NCBI RefSeq assembly: GCF_015680235.1
Contig: NZ_JADLJL010000006.1
Location: 62,001-126,000 of the forward strand
DNA from: Pseudomonas guariconensis
GTDB lineage: Bacteria; Pseudomonadota; Gammaproteobacteria; Pseudomonadales; Pseudomonadaceae
Reading direction: 5' to 3'
DNA: 64,000 bases
Position numbers and translations under genes: made by a program. Below the pieces are notes generated by a model. The model saw only the letters and a program-made list of their open reading frames with translations. It did no database searches and was not told the origin of the DNA. Below are positions 45,686-52,493 of the stretch, piece by piece (positions within the stretch are counted from its first letter, which is position 1; each line of letters begins with the position of its first letter).

Positions 45686-46747
45686 CTACTGGGCGGGATC
45701 TTGAGCAGTTTGGTTCAGAGTTACGCTTTCAACCACGTTTGGTGTGTAACGCTCAATCAAAGGGACTAGCCTCGTTACCGTGCGTACGCGTGCCTTAAGT
45801 CGCTGCCCATCTGGATGGCCACATGCGATTAGACGACCGATGCGCCCCATCAAGCGCTGGATTGCCTTTTTCTCCTCAGCGGGAGGCCCCTCAGGCCATT
45901 CACAGGCGCTATCTTCCAACTGCTTCACAGCAGCGCGGATGGCCATCCTTTCCTTCTTGGGCAGACCGGGAAAAGAGCGGTCTATGACCAAGCCGGTGAC
46001 CGTCACAGCATTGATTTTTTCGTCGGAAATCAGTGCCTGGCCGCGCTTGCGCACGTGGAGCTTGCTGCGCTTGGGACGACAGCCCTTTTGACCCAGCATC
46101 CACGTGACAGAGCCGATGATCTGCGTGACCGAATCCTGAGTAATCTCCGCTTTACTGGACACCGTGATGTCATCGGCAAACCTGGAGTAGCGCAGTCCCT
46201 TCGCCTTCAAGCGCTCGATCAAGGCTGGCTCGATATCCCAAAAAACAAGATTTGCGAGGTAGCTGCTCGTGCTCGCTCCCTGCGGCACCTGCCCTTCCCG
46301 GGTAACTAGGTTGGCCAGTAACTGGGCGACATCATGAGAGAAGCCGAAGAGCTTCGAAAAAACCTCGCGAACATGCGCGACGGTGATGGAAGGGAAAAAG
46401 TCGGCAATGTCTTGCAGAATGACAACCTTTGATCCCGCATGCACACGTGCATTCGCATAGATGCTACGTGGGTTGCGGGCATCTTTGATGCCGCCCTGCA
46501 GGTAATCAGGGTAAGACACCTTAGTGAGCATTCGATCGACGATTTTACGTTGAATGCTTTTCAACGGCTCATGCGCATCATAGGTATGACGCGGGGTTAT
46601 GCCGTCTTTCTTTTTCTGGGGAACATAGCGATAAAGACGAGAGCTGCGTTTGGCAATCGCCACAAGGCGCTCAGCAGGCTCATCCAGCGCACGAGCGAGG
46701 GCGTTGAGACTATGGATGGGGCTGTATGGGTAACGAAGCACTTCCAT
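45686..46747 (-). CDS. Retron-type reverse transcriptase
   Basis: A 353-residue reverse transcriptase. Retron-specific marks are present: NARVH at 99-103 (the NAxxH motif of region X) and VTG at 250-252 in AVTVTGLVIDRSFPGLPKK (region Y, which recognises the msr RNA). Catalytic Asp are in DIADFFPSI (113-121) and FADD (190-193, in place of YADD), and VPQGAST (154-160) is RT domain 4. These motifs separate retrons from group II intron and DGR enzymes. It would make msDNA from the structured RNA encoded upstream. GGAA lies 9 bases before the ATG. Upstream on the same strand are a hairpin, an 84-residue gene and the candidate ncRNA. Confidence 0.92.
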   Translation of the reverse strand: MEVLRYPYSPIHSLNALARALDEPAERLVAIAKRSSRLYRYVPQKKKDGITPRHTYDAHEPLKSIQRKIVDRMLTKVSYPDYLQGGIKDARNPRSIYANARVHAGSKVVILQDIADFFPSITVAHVREVFSKLFGFSHDVAQLLANLVTREGQVPQGASTSSYLANLVFWDIEPALIERLKAKGLRYSRFADDITVSSKAEITQDSVTQIIGSVTWMLGQKGCRPKRSKLHVRKRGQALISDEKINAVTVTGLVIDRSFPGLPKKERMAIRAAVKQLEDSACEWPEGPPAEEKKAIQRLMGRIGRLIACGHPDGQRLKARVRTVTRLVPLIERYTPNVVESVTLNQTAQDPAQ

Positions 46748-46764
46748 GGCAAAATTTCCGAATG

Positions 46765-46790
46765 GGGGCCGGCCCAGATGAACCGGCCCC
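46765..46790 (-). promoter_or_regulatory. Strong hairpin between the 84-residue gene and the reverse transcriptase
   Basis: GGGGCCGG and CCGGCCCC form a perfect 8-bp GC-only stem around a 10-base loop, 18 bases before the RT start codon. No T-run follows. It may attenuate RT expression or be part of a structured leader. Confidence 0.5.
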
Positions 46791-46819
46791 TGGGAATTCG
46801 AATGATGTGGTTTGTTGCG

Positions 46820-47074
46820 TCATAGGATGTTCTCAACGTAAGGCATTACTACTGTGCTGAGGACCTCCACACCGTTACAAGCCTTTTCCCACAACCAGCA
46901 GTAGTAAGGGATTCGCATGATGTACTTGGCTGCAGCTTGCGCCTTTGCCTTGATCTCAGCAGATCCCCCTGGCTTCACTGGTTCAGGTGAGGCCGCTTTG
47001 ATGACGCGTGCATCTTCATTGCTGTGCATCGAATGACGAGCCTTGCGGCGCGCCAGTTTCTTTAAATTGCTCAT
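46820..47074 (-). CDS. Small retron-associated protein of unknown family (candidate effector)
   Basis: An 84-residue protein encoded between the structured RNA and the reverse transcriptase, the position many retron effectors occupy. The first half is basic and Ala/Lys-rich (KKLARRKARHSMHS). The second half (about residues 50-84) is hydrophobic and aromatic (YIMRIPYYCWLWEKAC, then VEVLSTVVMPYV), enough for one membrane-inserted or amphipathic segment. I do not recognise it. Membrane-acting effectors are known for some retrons (for example the two-TM protein of Ec48), so a toxin role is plausible but only inferred from position and composition. Confidence 0.65.
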   Translation of the reverse strand: MSNLKKLARRKARHSMHSNEDARVIKAASPEPVKPGGSAEIKAKAQAAAKYIMRIPYYCWLWEKACNGVEVLSTVVMPYVENIL

Positions 47075-47168
47075 GACTCAAGTTCCCGTCGACAGGCCGA
47101 ATTAGCCCCGCCGCCAAGCTTTCCGGGCCGAAAGGAACGCTGAAGATGCCACTACAAACCACAGTTCT

Positions 47169-47190
47169 GCTTATCAAGTCCTTGATAAGC
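47169..47190. other. Perfect 10-bp hairpin 3' of the retron RNA
   Basis: GCTTATCAAG-TC-CTTGATAAGC is a perfect 10-bp inverted repeat, 95 bases before the 84-residue gene. It may mark the 3' end of the retron RNA, a processing site, or an operator. Confidence 0.55.
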
Positions 47191-47214
47191 CGTCCGCCGC
47201 TTTACCGCCGCTTT

Positions 47215-47443
47215 CACTCCGCCGTAGCGCAACGCTTCAGGGGCACCGTTGAGTTCACCGTTTGGCGAACCGTGGGATTACCCCCAGGCGCTACGCACCA
47301 AGGATTGAGGGCAGCGGCAACAACCTGCGCCGCGAAGAGAGCCAAGGAGAACCCCAAGGCCGACCAGTTTCCCGGTCAACAACTGCAAGCCCGATTTCAA
47401 GTCATGTTTAAAGAGCACCTGGATGGTCACATCCAGCGAGTGC
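47215..47443 (-). ncRNA. Candidate retron msr-msd RNA
   Basis: Read on the minus strand, the region folds as a series of hairpins. The first is GCAC-tcg-CTGGATG-TGAC-CATCCAG-GTGC (47443-47415). The second is GACCGG-GAAA-CTGGTC (47377-47362), a GNRA tetraloop. The third is a long msd-like stem, CGTAGCGC (47295-47288) with GCGCTACG (47230-47223), containing GGGG/CCCC and GTTCGCC/GGTGAAC pairs. Two stems need G-U pairs that work only in minus-strand RNA, which fixes the strand. CACTCGC near the 5' end can pair, with one bulge, with GCGGAGTG at the 3' end, a possible short a1/a2. Exact ends are uncertain. Confidence 0.5.
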
Positions 47444-47545
47444 ATATTTATCAAAACAAGCGAAGCGGCAGCAACTCATAATTGTGACTAAAAATATCGC
47501 CACTAAATAGCCAATTTATTGGCTGATTAAAAGTCAAAAAATTGA

Positions 47546-47626
47546 TTAGGCCCACGTATCAAGAGACAGATCGCATTTATTAGCAGTCACTTCTCGGGTC
47601 TGTTGAGGCTTGGGTCTGCCATACAT
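47546..47626 (-). CDS. Possible 26-residue peptide, coupled to the gene before it
   Basis: ATG at 47626 follows the stop of the 69-residue frame by two bases and is preceded by an excellent ribosome binding site (GGGAGG, 9-base spacing). It encodes MYGRPKPQQTREVTANKCDL plus six more residues. The good translation signal argues for expression. No family is known to me. It lies just upstream of the retron RNA. Confidence 0.4.
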   Translation of the reverse strand: MYGRPKPQQTREVTANKCDLSLDTWA

Positions 47627-47628
47627 GA

Positions 47629-47838
47629 TCAGCGACCTCCCTGACTGGTAGCGCTCACCGTTGCCTGCGCCCATTCGACGCACTCGTCCAGCTTCCGTGA
47701 AAACGGCACACAATTGGATCCAAGGTACTTGCAGCCTGAAGCGAAGCGCATTATGTTGTGCCCAGCCACCGACCAAAACACCGCATGATGTGGTTCCTCT
47801 AAAGTGGCTTGCGACCTACCGAACACCTCGTACCTCAC
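47629..47838 (-). CDS. Hypothetical 69-residue protein
   Basis: A frame starting with GTG at 47838 (VRYEVFGRSQATLEE) with a compact middle (FWSVAGHNIMRFASGCKYLG) and helix-like end. Two Cys and a conserved-looking aromatic pattern suggest a small folded domain. The start is divergent from the 44-residue gene, 24 bases away, and lacks a clear ribosome binding site. The frame continues open upstream to 48003, so the start could differ. Function unknown. Confidence 0.4.
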   Translation of the reverse strand: MRYEVFGRSQATLEEPHHAVFWSVAGHNIMRFASGCKYLGSNCVPFSRKLDECVEWAQATVSATSQGGR

Positions 47839-47862
47839 ATTGTTGAACGCAGGAGATTCCGT

Positions 47863-47997
47863 ATGACAGATCGTCGCCCTATCAACCCGAACGTCAACGT
47901 CCCGAAGCCAGGCGGTGGTGAGCAGCCTCGCTCTCGCAACAAAGACGGGCAAATCCGCGACAAGCGCAGCGACGCTGGGAAACCTCGCGGGAAGTAG
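47863..47997 (+). CDS. Small basic hypothetical protein
   Basis: A 44-residue, highly charged, probably disordered protein (MTDRRPINPNVNVPKPGGGE followed by an Arg/Lys/Asp-rich tail). AGGAG precedes the ATG at a 7-base spacing, among the best translation signals in the island. A 9-bp hairpin follows the stop. It is the only clear plus-strand gene in this half of the island and faces away from the retron operon. No known family; its basic nature would allow nucleic-acid binding. Confidence 0.6.
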   Translation: MTDRRPINPNVNVPKPGGGEQPRSRNKDGQIRDKRSDAGKPRGK

Positions 47998-48006
47998 TGT
48001 CATTGG

Positions 48007-48034
48007 GTCAGCAGCGTATCCCTAGGCTGCTGAC
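48007..48034 (+). terminator. Hairpin after the 44-residue gene
   Basis: GTCAGCAGC and GCTGCTGAC make a perfect 9-bp stem with a 10-base loop, ten bases after the stop. The following CTGCTCCCCCC is not a T-run, so strength is uncertain. Confidence 0.55.
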
Positions 48035-48185
48035 CTGCTCCCCCCGGCTGCAGGTACTCCCCTCTCCAATAGTCGCGAACTAACGTGATCTTAGAATCAC
48101 TCCAGGTTATCCAGGATGTCCGGCCAGATGCCTCTGAGAACGGTCACTTGGGCTATTGACCTCAATAGGCCGCACCCCTTGATTG

Positions 48186-48848
48186 TCAACCCTGCATCGT
48201 CTGGTAGCGGATCAACGACCTTGCCCAGAGATCTCCTTTCACAGCCGCCTTATGTACAGACGAGGGACTGGTAGCCAACCACTTCCCGAGTTTGGGCTTC
48301 ACGAGTGGCTTCGCCATACGGACCACACAGGCCTCCAAGAAGGGCGTCATCTTCTCTCTGATATGTGGATCTAGGTACGAGGACTCAGATGACGCACAGC
48401 GCGTTGTTTCGCGGTATCTGAGCCCTTTGGGTAGAGCATACTGCCTCCCCCAGTAGATTGCCGGCATTTCGCTTGCAGGGTAACTCGACTCGGTGGGTAG
48501 GTAGTAAGTCCCGAGGTCTATGATCGCTCCTTCGAGCTCCACCCAGAAGTGAGAGACAGGCTCATTGGGCGAGCCATAGCCTTGGAGCGTGGCGTCACGC
48601 CCATCCTTCGATATGACAAAAGCCAAGAAATCTCCGCCGACAATCTCCGGCTTGTAACCCATTCCCTCAAGGAGCCGGTGAATACCAAAGGACGCATACA
48701 TGCACCGCTTGTGGTAGTCGTCAGGGAATTGGCTTCGGAGGCACTTATCCACCACATATAGCACACGCTCGATCACTCCTACATCGCTCAAAGCTACATC
48801 CTCATATGCGTCATGAACCAAGAAATGTACATTGCGCCCGTGCAACAT
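48186..48848 (-). CDS. DUF2026-like protein with a transglutaminase-type Cys-His-Asp triad
   Basis: A 220-residue protein from the ATG at 48848 (an in-frame TTG lies three codons earlier). The core reads CMYASFGIHRLLEGMGYKP, VGGDFLAFVISKDG, SHFWVELEGAIIDLGTYYLP, resembling DUF2026 as I recall it. Cys49, His100 and Asp111 are placed as in papain-like/transglutaminase catalytic triads (clan CA), so a peptidase, amidase or transglutaminase activity is possible. It sits between the retron and the CBASS operon in a defence island; an anti-phage role is inferred from location only. No paired gene is obvious. Confidence 0.6.
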   Translation of the reverse strand: MLHGRNVHFLVHDAYEDVALSDVGVIERVLYVVDKCLRSQFPDDYHKRCMYASFGIHRLLEGMGYKPEIVGGDFLAFVISKDGRDATLQGYGSPNEPVSHFWVELEGAIIDLGTYYLPTESSYPASEMPAIYWGRQYALPKGLRYRETTRCASSESSYLDPHIREKMTPFLEACVVRMAKPLVKPKLGKWLATSPSSVHKAAVKGDLWARSLIRYQTMQG

Positions 48849-48857
48849 CCGGAGCAA

Positions 48858-49681
48858 AAAACAGGGCAGCTTCTAGCACCGCGCAAGAGAAAATTCCACG
48901 ATTGCTGAAGCGTCAAGCCCCCCCGTTGAGGGTTGCATCTGATGCTCCCACCCTCAAAAAAACCCATGTTTGTGACATCCATCACAAATTTGAGCAGGAT
49001 ATCAAATTCTGCCCTGCAAAATTTTTTTGAAGATGGAGTATTAGAGACCCATAGAACAGCGGGATCTCCATGCCACCGTTTTTCTGGGATCGGGTTGGAC
49101 GCTAAGGCGCATGCTTTTCTGGTGTTTGCTTTAGGCTCAAAAAGATCGGCCAGGTCAACTTGCCCTTCTCTGCCCCTTGGAGCATGGAGGAAATCGCGCC
49201 TTTCGGTAGCATCAGCTGTCGCTGCTTTTAACCTTTGACTTCAAAGATCTATCGTTCTTGATTTTTTTTGACATGCGGTCGGAAAGTGTTTAGTCAGGGT
49301 TAGCCAAACCGGGACGCTCTACCCCAAAAGGTCTTCGACTAGCATCTCCGAGGCGGCCCCATTCTCCAGGAGCTGCCGCTGCAGCCCTATGCACAGATGC
49401 TGGCGCAGCCGTGATCGCATTTCTATGTGACAGCCATGATCAAAAAAGTGGACGTTTCTTCGCAGGCTTACCTGGAGCGACGTCAGCAATGCAACATAGC
49501 CTTGAGAGCTTATACACGCCGGGGTCAATCGAGCGATCGCATCCATACCGGGGCTGCGCCTGTATTGATCGAACAGGTCATTCAGGGATGGCCGACAGAT
49601 CCGCGCGATAAGCCCCGACAGCCGTTTCCCAGACCAAGCGCTCAATGCCCCTGGCCGTTTAGTGTGCACCTTCCCTACACA
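48858..49681. other. Long region without a supported gene
   Basis: About 824 bases between the DUF2026-like gene and the CD-NTase. A minus-strand frame at 49319-49669 (GTG start 12 bases after the CD-NTase stop; ends QLLENGAASEMLVEDLLG) could be a degraded gene, but its start signal is poor and its codon pattern mixed. The stretch 48900-49030 has low-complexity C, A and T tracts. I see no recognisable repeat or RNA here. Confidence 0.4.
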
Positions 49682-50806
49682 TTAAATATACAACTGCATC
49701 ACCGCGTTGCGGCTTTCCTGCAAGCCGGGCTTGAGCTGGAGTCTCAGCGCATAACTCTGCTCCTTTGCGACCTCACGCATCAGCTCATCCATGGCACTCG
49801 ACACCGCAAGCAAGCCGTCAAACTTGTCCTCTGTGTCGAAGATAGCGCGGGAACCGTCAGGCACGCGCAACCGCCTGGCCTCGTCCTTGTAAATCCAGAG
49901 GTAATCCAGGTAGCGCTGTGTCTCTGCCAGGATCGCTAACTCGTACACATAGCCAGCAGTCAGGTGCCCCATGTTGGCGTGGTACATGATCGAGGCAAGG
50001 TCGAAGCTGGAGAGGTTAACTGACCGCCCCTCCGCCTCCAGCTCAGCCTTGACGTTCTTGCAGAGCCGGATCGATTTTCTGAGACCACCGAGTGTGGAGC
50101 CACAGCGATCCGTGATTTTCTTGATATGCAGGAACGGCCAGTTGTTGATCGTGGACATCTTGTGAGCGTTCAGAATCGTGACCGCACGATCATGCTTTTG
50201 TCGTGACGATTGATAGGCCGCAGTGTCGTACCAGTGCGCCGGCACAACGTCGACAGGTCGAGCGAGAGAGGCACCGTAGATTTTCACGGCCTTGGCACCC
50301 TTGGCATCCACGGTGGCCGAAGGAAACGCGGCGCGCAGCGCTCGCTCTGTTTCCCAACGCAAAGCACTCAACACCCCCACTGACGTCTTACCCGGGGTCG
50401 CCGAGTAATACCCGGTTCCTGCATTCATGCCGTTGGTATCATAGATCAGGAAACCGCCATCAAGGATCAGCAGATCGACGTCACTCACACCACGGATGTG
50501 AACGTTGAGCGGCACAGAACCCTGCAGCTCGAACGCAACGCCTCCACCCACACGCTTTTCCAATTGATTGCGAACGCGCTCAGCGGTTTCAAGACTGATC
50601 CTCGTGTAGGTGGGATCGACTTCCTGCATTGCACCCAATGCGAAGGTGGTGTGCGGCTTGTCGCGTGCTCGATTCTCCCAAGCCTCCTGGTTCCGGCTAC
50701 GGTTGACGATGAATTCCTTGGCATCCTGGGTGACCACGCTTGCCCGGTCGAGACCCGAACGACGAGAGCGCAGCCGGCTAATCCTTTCGTTAACTCCGTT
50801 GCTCAT
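49682..50806 (-). CDS. CBASS cyclic-oligonucleotide synthase (CD-NTase)
   Basis: A 374-residue nucleotidyltransferase of the cGAS/DncV-like class. The active site shows the G96-S97 of QGSVPLN, the Asp pair D109-x-D111 in RGVSDVDLLIL, and the third acid Asp186 in RPVDVVPAHWYD. A helical C-terminal domain follows. On phage infection such enzymes make a cyclic di- or trinucleotide that activates a partner effector. It overlaps the upstream Cap15-like gene by 17 bases. No E1/E2/JAB or HORMA/TRIP13 genes are present, making this a minimal type I CBASS. Clade and product cannot be told from inspection. Confidence 0.9.
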   Translation of the reverse strand: MSNGVNERISRLRSRRSGLDRASVVTQDAKEFIVNRSRNQEAWENRARDKPHTTFALGAMQEVDPTYTRISLETAERVRNQLEKRVGGGVAFELQGSVPLNVHIRGVSDVDLLILDGGFLIYDTNGMNAGTGYYSATPGKTSVGVLSALRWETERALRAAFPSATVDAKGAKAVKIYGASLARPVDVVPAHWYDTAAYQSSRQKHDRAVTILNAHKMSTINNWPFLHIKKITDRCGSTLGGLRKSIRLCKNVKAELEAEGRSVNLSSFDLASIMYHANMGHLTAGYVYELAILAETQRYLDYLWIYKDEARRLRVPDGSRAIFDTEDKFDGLLAVSSAMDELMREVAKEQSYALRLQLKPGLQESRNAVMQLYI

Positions 50807-51434
50807 TCTTCTTTCTCAGCTCCATTCGACCGTACGTAGGCCGCCCATAACCATTGAAATAGTCGCCAGAGGCGGTATCCAGCGTTTTTGAGAACAACAG
50901 GTTTGCACTACCTTGATGCCCCCTGAGCACGGGCTCTCCGGGCCTAGGTTCATTTTTGTAGTTGTAAAGCAGCGTGTAGCCATCCGCTTCATCAAACGCC
51001 AAGGCTGCAGTGATGCTGTAAGAGGACGACTGCGCTGTCTTGAGCCGCACACGGATCTTGTCCCAAGATTGCGTGATGTTCACAACCGCATGCCAAGTGA
51101 AACGGACGTTGCCCTCATCATCAAGCGTGGTACCCGTGCACTCCCATTCGCCCGAGAGATCAGGCACTTTGAGAAATCTAACCGCCCATGGCCACTTCCA
51201 TACCGCACGACTGAAAGCCGCGTACAAAACGGTGAAGACGACACCCGCTCCGATGAGCGACATCAGCGTAGGTGGGACATTGACGTTCAGGTTGAAGTGC
51301 TTTGCCAGATCAACAAGTGTGAGCACCACAAACACCAGTGCTGCAGAGACGCTGCTTGCGAGCAGTGTGATGTAGCGGCCAATGACAGCTCGGTTTATGC
51401 CGCCGAGCAGGCTGTACTCATGCTCATGCACCAT
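50790..51434 (-). CDS. cap15: Cap15-like CBASS effector (2TM, beta-strand-rich)
   Basis: A 214-residue protein with two transmembrane helices (about 21-43 and 54-76), a short basic linker and a C-terminal domain rich in beta strands (about 90-207) opening with VPDLSGEWECTG. This is the layout of the SMODS-associated 2TM beta-rich effectors (Cap15), whose beta-barrel binds the CD-NTase product and whose helices then oligomerise and disrupt the inner membrane. It is the first gene of the operon and overlaps the CD-NTase gene by 17 bases. Identification rests on architecture, the PDLSGEW motif and the CD-NTase neighbour. Confidence 0.85.
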   Translation of the reverse strand: MVHEHEYSLLGGINRAVIGRYITLLASSVSAALVFVVLTLVDLAKHFNLNVNVPPTLMSLIGAGVVFTVLYAAFSRAVWKWPWAVRFLKVPDLSGEWECTGTTLDDEGNVRFTWHAVVNITQSWDKIRVRLKTAQSSSYSITAALAFDEADGYTLLYNYKNEPRPGEPVLRGHQGSANLLFSKTLDTASGDYFNGYGRPTYGRMELRKKNEQRS

Positions 51435-51484
51435 GGCTCGACCATCCGGTTTACGAGAAAAGCGTTGATAGATAAATCGGTTTA

Positions 51485-51859
51485 CTAGCTTGACGGAAAG
51501 CAGTTGGCATGCGGCCTACAGCGCTTGCTCTTCAGACTCGACCAGCGCCTGCAGCTTCGCCACCTCATCGCCTTCACCCAAGGCGAAAAGGGTATGGCTG
51601 ATCCCCACCCCACAGTTTCTTGAAGATAGCTCTCACGCTTCGCCAGCGTTAGCACTTCCTGAGATGTTGGAAAGTGCTTCAACAGTTGCCGCACAGTCGC
51701 TTTGACATCTTCAGGAAGTCGCGAATCCTGGCTGAGGTTCTTCAGGAATTGACGAGTGGCAACGGTGGCGATTGTACGCACTCCAGTAACCAGAGGCTGC
51801 GGCCACACATGACCGCACACTGCTGATGGGAGGCTATTGTACTCGACCGCCACAATCAC
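51485..51859 (-). pseudogene. Frameshifted BPSL0761-like small gene
   Basis: The middle of this frame (RQFLKNLSQDSRLPEDVKAT through LLKHFPTSQEVLTLAKRE) resembles the BPSL0761 family of small pseudomonad and Burkholderia proteins. After TVGWG the reading turns into Arg/Trp/Ser-rich nonsense, while a shift at the TGGGGTGGGG tract (about 51604-51613) opens GISHTLFALGEGDEVAKLQA to a stop at 51518, which looks like the genuine C-terminus. The N-terminus also lacks the expected start. I read it as a decayed gene. Confidence 0.5.
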
Positions 51860-52042
51860 ACGCCGCCCTGAAGCAAGATAAACAGCCCACTTTGCCCCTT
51901 TCTGGGCATATTATTTTTAACTTGGTGTGCGATTGGCGATCGCCACGTTCCTCCAGGCGTCTTTTAAGGAACGCAGCAATGCCAGCGTGACCTGGAAGGG
52001 ATGACCTGCCAATGATCCACGAGCAACAGCAAGGACAATTCG

Positions 52043-52417
52043 ATGTATCAGGTCTTTATCAATGACGACGCCGACGTAGAGGTCGATGAGTTCCTCAAAT
52101 TACTGCGAGCGCACCATGTCGTAGTCTTGAATGCCTTCATGCGGGTACAAGCGCGCGACATGAGAAAGCTGGCCAGCGACGCCATCAAGAATTGGAATGG
52201 TACCGGCCCGCATGTTCACCTCTTCGATTTCGAGCTCCCAATCAACGGTGAACGGTGGTTCGCCCCAACCTTCACCCATTCCACCCGCAACCTGTTGACC
52301 ATCGACCAAACCCACAGGCTGGTTGAGCGGGCTGTGTTGAAATGGGTAGAGCGAGGGATGGCGAACAACTTCCTATACACCAACAGAACAGAACTCGAAG
52401 CTGAGCGTGAGGACTGA
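52043..52417 (+). CDS. Hypothetical protein at the right end of the island
   Basis: A 124-residue soluble protein with no signal peptide or membrane segment. AAGGA lies about 7 bases before the ATG. An acidic N-terminus (MYQVFINDDADVEVDEFLKL) is followed by a mixed alpha/beta middle with HVHLFDFELPINGERWFAPT and a helical end. I do not recognise the family. It is the last island gene before the truncated LysR gene. Confidence 0.55.
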   Translation: MYQVFINDDADVEVDEFLKLLRAHHVVVLNAFMRVQARDMRKLASDAIKNWNGTGPHVHLFDFELPINGERWFAPTFTHSTRNLLTIDQTHRLVERAVLKWVERGMANNFLYTNRTELEAERED

Positions 52418-52493
52418 CCTGCAACTACTTAGCGCGAGATCATAGTCAATCCAGACCAGCCGTGAGCAACGAACCTTCGATCATCTTCCGAGG

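Noticed and set aside
46439..46825. Plus-strand 128-residue frame across the retron RT start
   Set aside because: It is antisense to the RT, whose catalytic and retron-specific motifs are unambiguous.
47629..48003. Full 124-residue minus-strand frame through the 44-residue gene
   Set aside because: The upstream part is antisense to the well-signalled 44-residue gene and looks like an Ala/Arg/Val shadow; only the part from 47838 is kept as a possible gene.
49427..49939. Plus-strand 170-residue frame overlapping the CD-NTase end
   Set aside because: Most of it lies antisense to the well-supported CD-NTase gene and it resembles no family.
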